NCBI RefSeq assembly: GCF_900103185.1
Contig: NZ_FNJD01000010.1
Span: forward strand, 62,001-126,000
Direction: 5' to 3'
DNA from: Sulfitobacter litoralis
Lineage (GTDB): Bacteria > Pseudomonadota > Alphaproteobacteria > Rhodobacterales > Rhodobacteraceae
DNA: 64,000 nt
Shown here: positions 1 through 9,093 of the stretch, piece by piece
Layout of the letters: each line of letters opens with the position of its first letter
Position numbering within the stretch: the stretch's first letter is position 1
Program-made: the position numbers and the translations under genes
The notes under the pieces: generated by a model
Told to the model about the DNA's origin: nothing
The model's database searches: none
Seen by the model: the letters and a program-made list of their open reading frames with translations, nothing else

Positions 1-3000
1 GCCGCTGCGCCTGTTGCCGCCTACAAACCCCGGGCCAATGCCGTCCGTCCGCTCAGCTTCACAAGCTTTGAGACCCCTCGTGACAACACGCCCATCTCGG
101 ACATCTATGCGCGCTACCGTCCTCAGCGGATCGAGATCGCAGGCGCGCAGGAACATCCCACGCCGCTCGTTGAAAGCATCGCCATGGCCTCGGTTGCACC
201 GCCCATGCCCTCAAACACGGGCAGTGATGACTTGCGACTGCCCGCACGGTTGATCGAGGAGGGACATCTCTCCGAGGCGCAGCTGGAAACCATCATCATG
301 GCGCATGATGCCCATGGGCGCGACCTGCCCGGTCGGTTCACTATCGATGACGACCAGACCAAGCTGACGCGCGCCGATGATGACCCGGACGCACGGGCCT
401 ATCGCCTCGGGTATTTCCTCGGCGACGGCACCGGTTGCGGCAAGGGGCGCGAATGCGCGGGACTCATTCTCGTGAACTGGCTTGCCGGGCGCAGGAAGGC
501 GATCTGGGTCTCCAAATCCGCCACGCTCATCGAGGACGCCACCCGCGACTGGACCGATCTCGGCGGCTCGCCCGCTGACATCCAGCCGCTCTCCAAATGG
601 AAACCGGACCAGCCCATCACCGTGACCTGTGGCATCCTCTTCGTCACCTACGCCACGCTGCGGTCCGCGGGCAAATGCGGCACCACGCGACTGAGCCAGA
701 TCCTCGACTGGATGGGCGAAGACTTCGACGGCGTGCTGGCTTTTGATGAGGCCCATGCCATGCAGAATGCGGCGGGGTCCGAGCAGGGCAGGGGGGCCAA
801 ACCCTCCCAGCAGGGCCTTGCCGGCCTGCGTTTGCAACTGGCAGCACCCCGCGCTCGCGTCTTCTACATCTCGGCCACGGGTGCCACGAGCGTGCACAAC
901 CTGGCCTATGCCGCGCGGCTGGGGCTCTGGGGGCAGGGCCCCGAATACCCCTTCCCGAGCCGCGAGAGCTTTGTGTCGGCGATGGAAGCTGGCGGTGTCG
1001 CCGCCATGGAGGTGGTCGCGCGCGATCTCAAGACGCTCGGGCTTTACACGGCCCGCGCCCTCAGCTTCGACGGCGTGGAGTATGACGTGCTCGAACACGC
1101 GCTCACCCCGGCCCAGATCGAGGTCTACGACGCCTACGCTGGAGCGTTTCGGACGATCCACCACAATCTCGAAGCCGCGCTGACGGCGACCGGCGTCAAC
1201 GATGCCTCTGGCGAGACCAATGCCTCGGCCGCTCGCGCCTCGGCCAAGTCCCGCTTCGAGAGCACGAAGCAGCGCTTCTTCAACCATCTCCTGATGGGCA
1301 TGAAAGCCCCGACCATCATCCGCGCCATCAAGGACGATCTGGCGGCAGGCAATGCTTGCGTCATCCAGGTTGTCTCGACAGGCGAGAGCCTGCTGAAACG
1401 CCGGCTTGAGACAATGGACCCCGAGGATGAACTCGTCGAGGGTGCCTTGACGCCGCGCGACTATGTTCTGGGCTACCTCGAACAGGCCTTCCCGATCCAT
1501 GCGCAAAAGCTCGTGGAGATTGACGGCAACATGGTGGCGGAACCTTTGCGGGATGAGACCGGGGCGCTGGTCGTCTCGCGCGAGGCGCTCGCTCTGCGTG
1601 ACGCGGCCATGATAGAGTTGATGACGCTGGCTCCGATCCCCTCGGCGCTCGATCAGATCCTCTGGGCCTTTGGCGACGAGGCCGTGGCAGAAGTCACGGG
1701 GCGGTCCATCCGGCCCCTCAAGGCCGAGGACGGCCATCTCTTCATCGAGAAGCGCGCCGCCAGCAGTAATTCGTCAGAGACCCAAGCCTTTATGGATGGT
1801 GAGAAGGATATCCTGATCTTCTCCGATGCGGGCGGTACGGGCCGGTCCTATCATGCGGCGCAAACGGCGAAGAACCAGAAACGGCGGCGGCACTACCTGT
1901 TGGAGCCCGGCTGGCGCGCAGATGCGGCCATCCAAGGGCTCGGCCGCACGCATCGCTCTGCCCAGGTCAGCGCGCCCTTCTTCCGGGTCTGCACCTCCGA
2001 TGTGCATGGCGAGAAACGCTTCACCTCAACTATAGCCAAACGCCTCGACCAGCTGGGGGCCTTGACGAAGGGCCAGCGCGAGACCGGCTCGCAGGGCATG
2101 TTCCGCGAGGAGGACAATCTCGAAAGCCCGATCGCGCGGGCGGCGCTGCGTGGGTATTTCGCCGATCTTGCCACCGGGCGGGCCGAGGCGATGAGCTACG
2201 AGAGCTTCACCGACTGGACGGCCTTGCGGCTGATCGACAAGGATGGGGTGCTCCTTGAGGAGCTTCCCCCGATCCAGCGGTTTCTGAACCGGGTTCTGGC
2301 CCTGCCCATCCACATGCAGAACGCGCTCTTTGCCGAGTTCATGCGCCGGATTGCCGATCAGACTGAACGGGCGCGCGCGGCGGGCACGCTCGATCTCGGC
2401 GTGGAAACCCTGCGTGGCGAAAAGATCGAACAGGTCTCCACAGAGGATCTCTGGACCTGCCCGAAATCCGGCGCCGTGACGCGGATCATCGGGCTCGAGG
2501 TGACGGACCCGGTCCATGTCCTGGGCGCTGAAGAGGCCCTGTCGCGCAATCCCGACAAGACCACGATGGTCAACCGAGCGTCTGGCCGCGCGGCGCTCAT
2601 CTCGGCGCGGCCCATGCAGATGTATGACGAGGATATCGTCACGCTCATGCGCAAGGCGGTGCGGCCCAATGGCTCCAGCTACCTCGAAGAGACGCGCTTC
2701 GAGTCCTCGGCCTGGGAAGACATCGGAAGGCCCGAGTTTGCAGGACTTTGGGATGCCGAGGCCGCATCCCTGCCCAATACCACCACGACCAAGCTCTACC
2801 TGTTGACAGGACTGCTGTTGCCGATCTGGAAGGACATCCCGACCACCAATGAACGCATCTACAGGGTCACGCCGGACGGGGCGACAGCGATGATCGGGCG
2901 CACGCTGAGCGAAGAAGGGGCGGCCGCGCTGCGCGCCCGCTTCCTCGTCTCAAACCCGCAAACACCGCAGGAGATGTTGACCGCTGCGCTCGGCACCACG

Positions 3001-3246
3001 GCGCCGGTCGATCTGGGCCAGGGTCTCACCCTGACCCGTCGCCGGGTCGCAGGCGAGATGCGCCTTGAGTTGGGTGGTGCGGATCGGGGCATGATCGACG
3101 GCCTCAAGGCGCTCGGCTGCTTCACCGAGATCATCGCCTTCCAGCTACGGGTGTTCCTGCCGCATGGGGACAGGATCGACACGGGAAGCATTCTGGCCCG
3201 GATCGTTGGGCAGGGAACCACCAAAGCGGCAGAACAAGCCGCCTGA
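1..3246 (+). CDS. Strawberry-notch-like helicase/NTPase, 5' end cut by window edge
   Basis: The reading frame is open from base 1, so the gene begins upstream; the in-frame ATG at 184 is probably internal, since residues such as YRPQRIEIAGAQEHPTPLVE, typical of the family, precede it. An SF2-type helicase core is visible: a Walker A-like GDGTGCGKG, a DEAHAMQNA Walker B box about 65 residues after a VSKSATLIEDATRDW segment, and a C-terminal helicase half with FSDAGGTGRSYHA and GLGRTHRSAQ. Plasmid-borne strawberry-notch proteins are large and often carry an N-terminal methylase-like domain, which would lie outside the window. They are common on alphaproteobacterial conjugative plasmids, but their role is not established; defence escape or DNA remodelling during transfer is inference. 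The downstream small plasmid genes lie on the same strand. Confidence 0.85.
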   Translation, partial: AAAPVAAYKPRANAVRPLSFTSFETPRDNTPISDIYARYRPQRIEIAGAQEHPTPLVESIAMASVAPPMPSNTGSDDLRLPARLIEEGHLSEAQLETIIMAHDAHGRDLPGRFTIDDDQTKLTRADDDPDARAYRLGYFLGDGTGCGKGRECAGLILVNWLAGRRKAIWVSKSATLIEDATRDWTDLGGSPADIQPLSKWKPDQPITVTCGILFVTYATLRSAGKCGTTRLSQILDWMGEDFDGVLAFDEAHAMQNAAGSEQGRGAKPSQQGLAGLRLQLAAPRARVFYISATGATSVHNLAYAARLGLWGQGPEYPFPSRESFVSAMEAGGVAAMEVVARDLKTLGLYTARALSFDGVEYDVLEHALTPAQIEVYDAYAGAFRTIHHNLEAALTATGVNDASGETNASAARASAKSRFESTKQRFFNHLLMGMKAPTIIRAIKDDLAAGNACVIQVVSTGESLLKRRLETMDPEDELVEGALTPRDYVLGYLEQAFPIHAQKLVEIDGNMVAEPLRDETGALVVSREALALRDAAMIELMTLAPIPSALDQILWAFGDEAVAEVTGRSIRPLKAEDGHLFIEKRAASSNSSETQAFMDGEKDILIFSDAGGTGRSYHAAQTAKNQKRRRHYLLEPGWRADAAIQGLGRTHRSAQVSAPFFRVCTSDVHGEKRFTSTIAKRLDQLGALTKGQRETGSQGMFREEDNLESPIARAALRGYFADLATGRAEAMSYESFTDWTALRLIDKDGVLLEELPPIQRFLNRVLALPIHMQNALFAEFMRRIADQTERARAAGTLDLGVETLRGEKIEQVSTEDLWTCPKSGAVTRIIGLEVTDPVHVLGAEEALSRNPDKTTMVNRASGRAALISARPMQMYDEDIVTLMRKAVRPNGSSYLEETRFESSAWEDIGRPEFAGLWDAEAASLPNTTTTKLYLLTGLLLPIWKDIPTTNERIYRVTPDGATAMIGRTLSEEGAAALRARFLVSNPQTPQEMLTAALGTTAPVDLGQGLTLTRRRVAGEMRLELGGADRGMIDGLKALGCFTEIIAFQLRVFLPHGDRIDTGSILARIVGQGTTKAAEQAA

Positions 3247-3367
3247 AAAGTCAAAGAGGGCTTTGGGCCGGGCGTCGCGGATCGGGGTTTGCCCGGTCTG
3301 CGCTTTCCGGGCGCGCGCTGACCTATGCCAAGCCCGGCCCCCCAACTTCAGACGAGAGGACAGACCC

Positions 3368-3754
3368 ATGACCAATCCCCAGATCGACTATGCCGCGATG
3401 GCGGCTCAGTGGCGCGCGGAGCGCGAAACCACCCTGAAGGCATCCCGAGCGGAGCTGCTTGCGCAACTACGCGCGCTTGGCATCAGCGAGGTCACCGCCG
3501 AATACGAAGGCTATGGCGATTCCGGCAATGTCGAGGATGTGACGGTGCAGCCTGCGGAGGTCCAACTGCCGGAGGCGCTTGCCACTGAGGTGGGCGATTT
3601 CGCCTGGTCGCTTGCCTATCACCATCATCCGGGGTTCGAAAACAACGAGGGCGGCTACGGCACGCTGACCTGGGACTTGCGCAACGACAGCATCACGCTC
3701 GATCATGCGGACCGCTACGTTGAATGCTCGCACAGCCATGACGAGGGACTGTGA
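3368..3754 (+). CDS. DUF6878-like conserved plasmid protein
   Basis: This small acidic protein of 128 residues starts at the ATG at 3368, preceded by GACGAGAGGAC, a usable ribosome site; a longer frame upstream overlaps the helicase gene and is unlikely. The N-terminal half is helical (AAQWRAERETTLKASRAELL). The C-terminal half contains AEYEGYGDSGNVEDV and a HHHPGFENNEGGYGTLTW segment, which resemble the DUF6878 family as I remember it. The function is unknown. Such genes commonly follow strawberry-notch genes on alphaproteobacterial plasmids, and the next gene starts 1 bp after this stop, so the two are probably translated from one message. The family call comes from memory of the motif and could not be searched. 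Confidence 0.75.
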   Translation: MTNPQIDYAAMAAQWRAERETTLKASRAELLAQLRALGISEVTAEYEGYGDSGNVEDVTVQPAEVQLPEALATEVGDFAWSLAYHHHPGFENNEGGYGTLTWDLRNDSITLDHADRYVECSHSHDEGL

Positions 3755-3755
3755 G

Positions 3756-4217
3756 ATGGCACATCCGCTTCATCACGCTGAAAGCTCTGCCCGGAAATTC
3801 GGCGGGGTGCCGTCTGACTATCAGGCCGTGCACGAATGGTTCGACGCCTCGAAAGAGCACCTCGCGCTCTTCACGCACCGCGCCTTGCGTCATCATTCCC
3901 AAGGCCTGTTCGAATCCGAACGTGTCTTCGGCCTGACCCTGACCAATAGCGCGGGTCGGGACATTCCCGTGCGCTGGATCGGTGAGCAGCATGTCCGTGA
4001 AGATTGCCAAGGCCGCATCCCGAGCATGGCGGACTGGCTGCGTCGGATCCAGCCCGAGCCATGGATGGCCAATGGCCACATCGACCGGCATGTCGGCTCC
4101 GAGCCCTGCGGCGACCCAAGGGTTGCCTGGGCCTCCGACGTCGCCGCCGGCAGAACAGTTCTTGGCTTGAAGGATTGGATGGCGGCGCGCGCGACACAAG
4201 CCACGCAAGGTGCCTGA
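3756..4217 (+). CDS. DUF6915-like conserved plasmid protein
   Basis: A 153-residue protein starting MAHPLHHAESSARKFGG, immediately after the stop of the preceding gene. The pattern of a hydrophilic N-terminus, YQAVHEWFDASKEH, HRALRHHSQGLFESE, then RWIGEQHVREDCQGRIPS and DWLRRIQPEPWM matches the DUF6915 family, small plasmid-associated proteins of unknown function that are rich in histidine. A perfect hairpin lies 35 bp beyond the stop and probably ends this two-gene transcript. The start at 3756 is chosen because the family begins with this MAHPLHH sequence; the upstream in-frame ATG at 3705 lies inside the previous gene. Confidence 0.75.
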   Translation: MAHPLHHAESSARKFGGVPSDYQAVHEWFDASKEHLALFTHRALRHHSQGLFESERVFGLTLTNSAGRDIPVRWIGEQHVREDCQGRIPSMADWLRRIQPEPWMANGHIDRHVGSEPCGDPRVAWASDVAAGRTVLGLKDWMAARATQATQGA

Positions 4218-4251
4218 CAGCCTCGGCCGTTTGCCAAACAAATGCTGCAGT

Positions 4252-4277
4252 GAAGCCCGGTTCGATGACCGGGCTTC
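4252..4277 (+). terminator. Stem-loop after DUF6915-like gene
   Basis: GAAGCCCGGT and ACCGGGCTTC form a perfect 10-bp stem around a 6-base loop. No long T tract follows (TTCCTGCGTCG), so it may stop transcription only partly or stabilise the 3' end of the message. Confidence 0.55.
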
Positions 4278-4316
4278 CTGCGTCGTTTCCCCACCATTCT
4301 TCGTAAGGAGGTTCGC

Positions 4317-4637
4317 ATGACACTCGATGACATCAAGGCGGCCGTCGATGCCGGCCAGACCGTGCACTGGGCCAATACCGGCTACGTTGTCCAAAAGGAT
4401 CGGCTCGGTCAGTACCTGATCAGCTTTCTGCCGAACGGCAGCTGCATCGGTCTGACCGACTGGGAAGGGCAACGGTTGAATGGCAAAGAGGCGGAGTTCT
4501 TCATCGCGCAATCGAAGGACGCTGCGGAAAATCCGGGCCGCCAATCAAGATCAGACGGGCAGGAGAGGGGCGCAGCACCCGGGGGCGCGGCGGCACACCT
4601 ACTCAGACGGCATCGCGAAGCTGGGGGCGGGGCATAA
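4317..4637 (+). CDS. Small hypothetical plasmid protein
   Basis: A 106-residue protein with a strong ribosome site (AAGGAGG, 5 bases before the ATG). Its first 65 residues are compact and look like a folded domain (MTLDDIKAAVDAGQTVHWAN, then YVVQKDRLGQYLISFLPNGS and IGLTDWEGQRLNGKEAEFF). The rest is low-complexity and rich in Gly, Ala and Arg. I recall similar short proteins near DUF736 genes on alphaproteobacterial plasmids, but no function is known to me. The low-complexity C-terminus might be read-through after a frameshift in the tail, which comparison with homologues would settle. Confidence 0.6.
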   Translation: MTLDDIKAAVDAGQTVHWANTGYVVQKDRLGQYLISFLPNGSCIGLTDWEGQRLNGKEAEFFIAQSKDAAENPGRQSRSDGQERGAAPGGAAAHLLRRHREAGGGA

Positions 4638-4744
4638 AGGGAAAGCAAGCTTTCTGATTTGTGATCCCTCAAGGGGTCGAGAAAGCAATCCCGGATGCGC
4701 TGGCAAGGACGTCAGGCACCGGCCAATCCAAAAGGAACCATCCC

Positions 4745-5473
4745 ATGTTCGCAGGAACCCTCACCCGCAACGTCGAGACCGCAGCCGCCGAATACACCGG
4801 CATGATCCATTCGACGCGCTTTGACATTGCCATCCAGCTCGAGGCACGGGCCAAGATGTCCGAACGCAGCCCGGATTTTGATGTAACCGCGGTCAACAAG
4901 TCGGGCCGCAAGGTGCGCATCGGCACAGCCTGGAACGAGACCGGCAATACCAGCGGTAACCCCTACATCTCCATGCAGATCGATGTGGGCCTCGGCCCGT
5001 TCCGGGTCAACGCGGTGCAGACGAAAGAGGCGCGCGCGGCCCAGAGCGGCGAATTCGAGATCATCCCGTTGGTCTCGAACGGTCTGATGAAATCCGGCTC
5101 GATCTCGGGCGAGCTCACCGCCATGGACGCTGACAACGCCTTCACCGGCTACATCGCCAATATGATGTTCGATCTGGAGTTCATGCTGATCGAGAACAGC
5201 TACAAGACCGAGGAGACCCACCCTGACTACCGCATCGAGGTCAGCTCGCCCCGGGGCACACCGATCCGCGTTGGCTCGGCGTGGATGGCCAAGAGCAGCC
5301 GCACGGGCAATGACTACCTTTCGCTGCTGATCAACACGCCCGATGGCGACCTGCGTGTCAACGCCGTCCAGAACGAAGAACAGCGCGGTGGCCAGACTTT
5401 CTCGATCATCCCGTTCATCGACAGCGGTGAGCAGCCGCAGGACGCAGGCGCGGGGCTGTCGCTGGTCGCGTGA
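4745..5473 (+). CDS. DUF736 family protein with two tandem DUF736 repeats
   Basis: A 242-residue protein starting at the ATG at 4745, with AAAAGGAACC upstream. It holds two copies of the DUF736 fold. The first has FDVTAVNKSGRKVRIGTAWN, then SGNPYISMQIDVGLGPFRVN; the second has YRIEVSSPRGTPIRVGSAWM, then GNDYLSLLINTPDGDLRVNA. Single-domain DUF736 proteins are around 100 residues and are very common on rhizobial and roseobacter plasmids; their function is unknown. The double form, with the shared FRVNAVQ/LRVNAVQ ends, points to an internal duplication. A rho-independent terminator follows 30 bp after the stop. Confidence 0.85.
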   Translation: MFAGTLTRNVETAAAEYTGMIHSTRFDIAIQLEARAKMSERSPDFDVTAVNKSGRKVRIGTAWNETGNTSGNPYISMQIDVGLGPFRVNAVQTKEARAAQSGEFEIIPLVSNGLMKSGSISGELTAMDADNAFTGYIANMMFDLEFMLIENSYKTEETHPDYRIEVSSPRGTPIRVGSAWMAKSSRTGNDYLSLLINTPDGDLRVNAVQNEEQRGGQTFSIIPFIDSGEQPQDAGAGLSLVA

Positions 5474-5503
5474 TCAACGCGTAAGAATAGACGATCTGAA
5501 CCG

Positions 5504-5535
5504 AAAGGGGAGCCGTGAGATCACGGTTCCCCTTT
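5504..5535. terminator. Bidirectional rho-independent terminator
   Basis: The arms AAAGGGGAGCCGTGA and TCACGGTTCCCCTTT form a near-perfect 15-bp stem with one G-T wobble, flanked by T-rich and A-rich sequence. It ends the DUF736 gene. The minus-strand ietAS genes converge on it, so it may serve both directions. Confidence 0.8.
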
Positions 5536-5639
5536 TGCTGTGTTTGTTTCAATAGAGCGATCGAACTGCCATTTCATGTGGAGGCCCGATGTAGATGCGA
5601 TGCCGAGATAGGGAGCGCTGCGCGGGGTCTCCAATACAG

Positions 5640-8105
5640 TCAGACTTGTACAACTGCTTGAGCGGCAATCAATGCGTCAACAGCAACTTGAACCTCGGCG
5701 TAGAGCTCGGTGTCCAACTCTGCTGCGTCGATTTCCACAATCAGTGCGTAGCGTACGGAAGGCAAACTCTCAGCGAGAAGCTTTTTCGACTTCCACCAAC
5801 CGGTGACTGGGTGAACAGCCAGCAAGTTGCGCCGCGCCAGATCTGAAGCCCTGCATGTCAGCTGATCTATATGGAGCGACCCGACATGGCGCCGATTGCT
5901 ACCGAAGTCCCAAAGATCATCTTCGTCGCTTGCAGGACCATCGGGCTGTTCGGCCGCCTTGCTGATCCGGGCCAGAAATTGGGCTTCGTTCTCGCCAGCG
6001 CGATTGAGTTGGAAACGTAAGTTGTGGGACGCGTAGCGATACCGAACGCCGCGCGAGGCTTCGGACGGGTTCGGAGCGATAAAGCTACTGAGTGCCACCC
6101 GCAAGGTCACATCGGCATTGCCGAGCGCGCGCAAAGCCTCAACGGGCCAGGGAAGGGCGAACAGCTTCATTTCATTGTGGACATCACCGCCGGTCTTCTC
6201 TGAAATCCCGTACGGCGTAATCGTATCTTCCACGATGAGGGTCAGCGCGTTCGACGCGCTGCGGCGGGCACGCGCCATGTCCGGCACACCATACCCATAG
6301 CGCTGAAAAAGGGGCGTGAAGTGACCCTTGTTTGGCTGGGCCGGCAGATGCGCACGCATCTGCTGCGTCCACCGCGCTGACGACACGTAGAGACCACGCA
6401 CTGTCTCGGGCCAAAGCGTCGGATAGTCCGACCAGAGTTCCGTTACATCCTTCGCGGCAAGCGCGGTCGCCGCGCTGGTATCGAAGGTGAATGTGAAGGA
6501 TCGGACTGGGTAATTGTGGTGAGTCGAAAGCAGCGATAACCATCCATGCCGCATTGGCGGTGGCATGGCACTTAGCGCCCAGTTTCCACCCTCAAGGACG
6601 ACGTCCGGCTTGTTCGGCCAATGGGACGACCACGATGCAGTTCTCGAAGCTGGCGATAGATCGCCGAATGGTGCAAGCGCCTGGGCCGGCTCTCCGTCTG
6701 GCAGTACGGTCTTCTCTGTAAAGGCCCCAACAGACAAAACATTCCACGCCTGGGCCGGCGATTCGATTTCGTTGTCCTCGTGATCGCATCGGTCGAGGTA
6801 GTTTCCGGCACCAAAGGTGAAGTTGTCGGTATTCCCTGCCGAAACAAGTACCAAGCGCTGTTGTTTGATGTCACCTGATACACCGGCGGCAAGCTGATCG
6901 ACTTCCGTTGACCAGGAGGTGGGAGCTCCGTCGTGCGGCGTATCCTCACCTGTCGTCGTCGTCATGGCAAATGTACGGCGTCGGTGGCCAACCTGTTCTA
7001 CTGTATTGATAGCCTGCTTGGTCACCGCGCCAAGGAGATGATGCGGGTTCATCCCTGCATCAGGCAGCAGCTTCACGGATTCCAAACGGTTCACGACCTT
7101 AACTGGGTTCGCCTGGTGCAGTTTCAGCGTCAGATCGCCAAAGAGCGCAAGTCCTCCCATCTCTGTGCCATGGCCCTTCACATCCTCCAGTCCCCAGGCC
7201 GGGTTGGCGGCATGTCGGTCATCCACGCTGAGCGCTGGCTGAATGAGAGGATGCGCGCGACTGACACCGGTATCCAAAAGCGTAACGTAGCCAGGATCGG
7301 GATTGTCAGTGTAGGTCGTACGGCCCGCGAGCTCGTCGACCCACTGCGCCTGTTCGGCCACCGGCAAGCCGTCGAAGAAATCCGCTGTGATGGTCGGAGC
7401 GGCAAGTGCGCGTACGCCACCCAGTCGCCGGACGGCTTGGGCAAGCTGATTGCGATCGGCCTGGACGACCACCACTGTATCTTCGGGAAACTCCAGCCGA
7501 TCCGCGCCCACAGTCACACCATAGTTTGGCGCTGCTGCAACGAAGGCCTCGGTCATTTGGGGCTCGAGCCAAGCCTCCCAGACGGTCGCAACATCCGCCA
7601 CGGGAAACTTGCCTGGAGGGCTGCGCCATAGGGCACGCAATCCCGCTTCCGTGATGGCAGCAACGCTTTGCACCAGGTCCGCGTTCTTCGGACGGCCCGG
7701 GACAATTTCACCATCTTTCTCGCGATCAGGCGTGTCTTCAGTCCGAAACTGCTCGACCTTCATACGTAGCTTTTCGATACCCTTGGCAGTCGCAAACACC
7801 GTCGCGCGCTCTTGGGCGCCACCAGGAACTGGAGTATCTTCGATGCGAAGAAGCATCAGGCCGCTGGCGTCCAAGCTGTCCTTTTTCAGGCGCTCGTCGA
7901 TGCGGGAGGCGACTTCCAGATAGACGCCGGGAAGTTCGGCTGCTGGAATATCCGGCAGCGCGTCGATTGCCTGAAGCAATGCTTGGGCGTGCGCAGCGCG
8001 ATTGGGGACATCACTTGGTCTTTTGGACCCGCCCCCGCCCTTTGCCTGGAATGGGCGCGGCTGTCCTAGATTGCGAAGGTGAAAGTGTGGAAGCTCTCGT
8101 GCCAT
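5640..8105 (-). CDS. ietS: Subtilisin-like serine protease, IetS type (toxin half of the ietAS pair)
   Basis: An 821-residue S8-family peptidase. The catalytic triad is visible: Asp278 in VTLLDTGVSRAHP, His312 in KGHGTEMGG, and Ser544 in FDTSAATALAA, with the oxyanion Asn425 in LVSAGN. No signal peptide is seen, so it should act in the cytoplasm. The preceding gene encodes an AAA ATPase and overlaps this one by 95 bp. That pairing matches ietAS of Agrobacterium pTiC58, reported as a protease/ATPase toxin-antitoxin pair giving plasmid stability and incompatibility, and the 'Iet' anti-phage module. The start at 8105 is kept because the N-terminus (LPHFHL, then NRAAHAQALLQAI) looks like that of family members; a later start would lose it. 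Targets of the protease are not known to me. Confidence 0.88.
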   Translation of the reverse strand: MARELPHFHLRNLGQPRPFQAKGGGGSKRPSDVPNRAAHAQALLQAIDALPDIPAAELPGVYLEVASRIDERLKKDSLDASGLMLLRIEDTPVPGGAQERATVFATAKGIEKLRMKVEQFRTEDTPDREKDGEIVPGRPKNADLVQSVAAITEAGLRALWRSPPGKFPVADVATVWEAWLEPQMTEAFVAAAPNYGVTVGADRLEFPEDTVVVVQADRNQLAQAVRRLGGVRALAAPTITADFFDGLPVAEQAQWVDELAGRTTYTDNPDPGYVTLLDTGVSRAHPLIQPALSVDDRHAANPAWGLEDVKGHGTEMGGLALFGDLTLKLHQANPVKVVNRLESVKLLPDAGMNPHHLLGAVTKQAINTVEQVGHRRRTFAMTTTTGEDTPHDGAPTSWSTEVDQLAAGVSGDIKQQRLVLVSAGNTDNFTFGAGNYLDRCDHEDNEIESPAQAWNVLSVGAFTEKTVLPDGEPAQALAPFGDLSPASRTASWSSHWPNKPDVVLEGGNWALSAMPPPMRHGWLSLLSTHHNYPVRSFTFTFDTSAATALAAKDVTELWSDYPTLWPETVRGLYVSSARWTQQMRAHLPAQPNKGHFTPLFQRYGYGVPDMARARRSASNALTLIVEDTITPYGISEKTGGDVHNEMKLFALPWPVEALRALGNADVTLRVALSSFIAPNPSEASRGVRYRYASHNLRFQLNRAGENEAQFLARISKAAEQPDGPASDEDDLWDFGSNRRHVGSLHIDQLTCRASDLARRNLLAVHPVTGWWKSKKLLAESLPSVRYALIVEIDAAELDTELYAEVQVAVDALIAAQAVVQV

Positions 8106-9093
8106 TGTCGTTGGTCCCTAAATCTTGGAGCGACCGTCGGCGTTCGAGGGCGTCAAGTAAATCCTGTGTCGCAATCTTGTCAGTATCATTCAAAACCGCA
8201 CGTCTCGCGGCATCTTCCGCCGCCGCCACAATATCGGCTGTTGAGAGGCCAGTGGCGACATCCGTCACCCGCTTCCATCCTATTCGATTGAACGAGAAAC
8301 CGATCAGACGGCGTTCGAGCGCTTGCCTAATGGCCGGGCCATCGGGCATGACATAAGGCAACACAAGATCGAAGCGGCGCAGCACCGCGCGGTCAAGAAT
8401 TCCCGGCAGGTTTGTGGTGGCAATGACGATCGAAGGCCCGGTATCCTCATCTAAGAACTGCAAGAATGAGTTCAGAACCCGCCGGGCTTCGCCGACGTCG
8501 TTCTCACCGCCCCGGGCGGCAGCCAAAGCGTCGATTTCGTCGAAGAGATAAATACCGCGCGTCGTCTTAATGGCATCGAAGATCATCTTCAGCTTCTGCG
8601 CTGTTTCACCCATGAACTTGGTGATCAGCCCGTGGAGCATGACCGAAAATAAGGGGTACTGCAGCTCCCCGGCCAGTGCCGACGCACTCAGTGTCTTGCC
8701 GGTACCGGGAGGACCTGAGAGGAGAACACGCCTCCGTGGCTTCAGGCCTTTTGCCTCGAGCTTTTCGCGCATGCGCGTCTCGAAAACGAGATGCGACAGT
8801 TCACTTCCAATCCTATCCGGTAAGATTACATCGACGATTCGCTCCGTCGGATAAGACGCGGCAAGAAACTCTGCAAGATCGCCGCGAGGCATTGCGATAG
8901 GGGTGACTGCAGGGGTTCGCTTTGCTGGCGGTTTTTGCCCCGCTTCAGCCCACTGCCGCAACTGTTCAGCCAGCCGAGTGTGTCCCTTCTGTTCTTCGGC
9001 CGCCGAGAGTTGCATCGCCAGATCGTAAAAACGATCAGCGTCCCCTTCTGCGTGGCTCTTAACGAGACCGATGAGTTGTTGGGCGGAAGCCAA
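8011..9093 (-). CDS. ietA: AAA+ ATPase, IetA type (antitoxin/regulator half of the ietAS pair)
   Basis: A 360-residue single AAA+ domain protein. Residues 1-60 are helical and probably a substrate or partner-binding domain (LIGLVKSHAEGDADRFYDLA). Walker A is GPPGTGKT (127-134), Walker B is YLFDEIDAL (182-190), sensor 1 is VIATTN, and an arginine-finger-like RAVLRRFD follows. The arrangement resembles classic FtsH/katanin-like AAA modules. It lies directly upstream of the subtilisin gene, with its stop inside the protease coding sequence, so the two are co-expressed. In the pTiC58 system the ATPase counters the protease. A divergent promoter should lie upstream, in the stretch beyond 9093. Confidence 0.88.
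   Translation of the reverse strand: MASAQQLIGLVKSHAEGDADRFYDLAMQLSAAEEQKGHTRLAEQLRQWAEAGQKPPAKRTPAVTPIAMPRGDLAEFLAASYPTERIVDVILPDRIGSELSHLVFETRMREKLEAKGLKPRRRVLLSGPPGTGKTLSASALAGELQYPLFSVMLHGLITKFMGETAQKLKMIFDAIKTTRGIYLFDEIDALAAARGGENDVGEARRVLNSFLQFLDEDTGPSIVIATTNLPGILDRAVLRRFDLVLPYVMPDGPAIRQALERRLIGFSFNRIGWKRVTDVATGLSTADIVAAAEDAARRAVLNDTDKIATQDLLDALERRRSLQDLGTNDNGTRASTLSPSQSRTAAPIPGKGRGRVQKTK

Noticed and set aside
211-1737. A 508-codon minus-strand open frame inside the helicase gene
   Set aside because: It is antisense to a clear helicase with conserved motifs, has arginine/histidine-rich composition and no recognisable domain; GC-rich codon use keeps such frames open.
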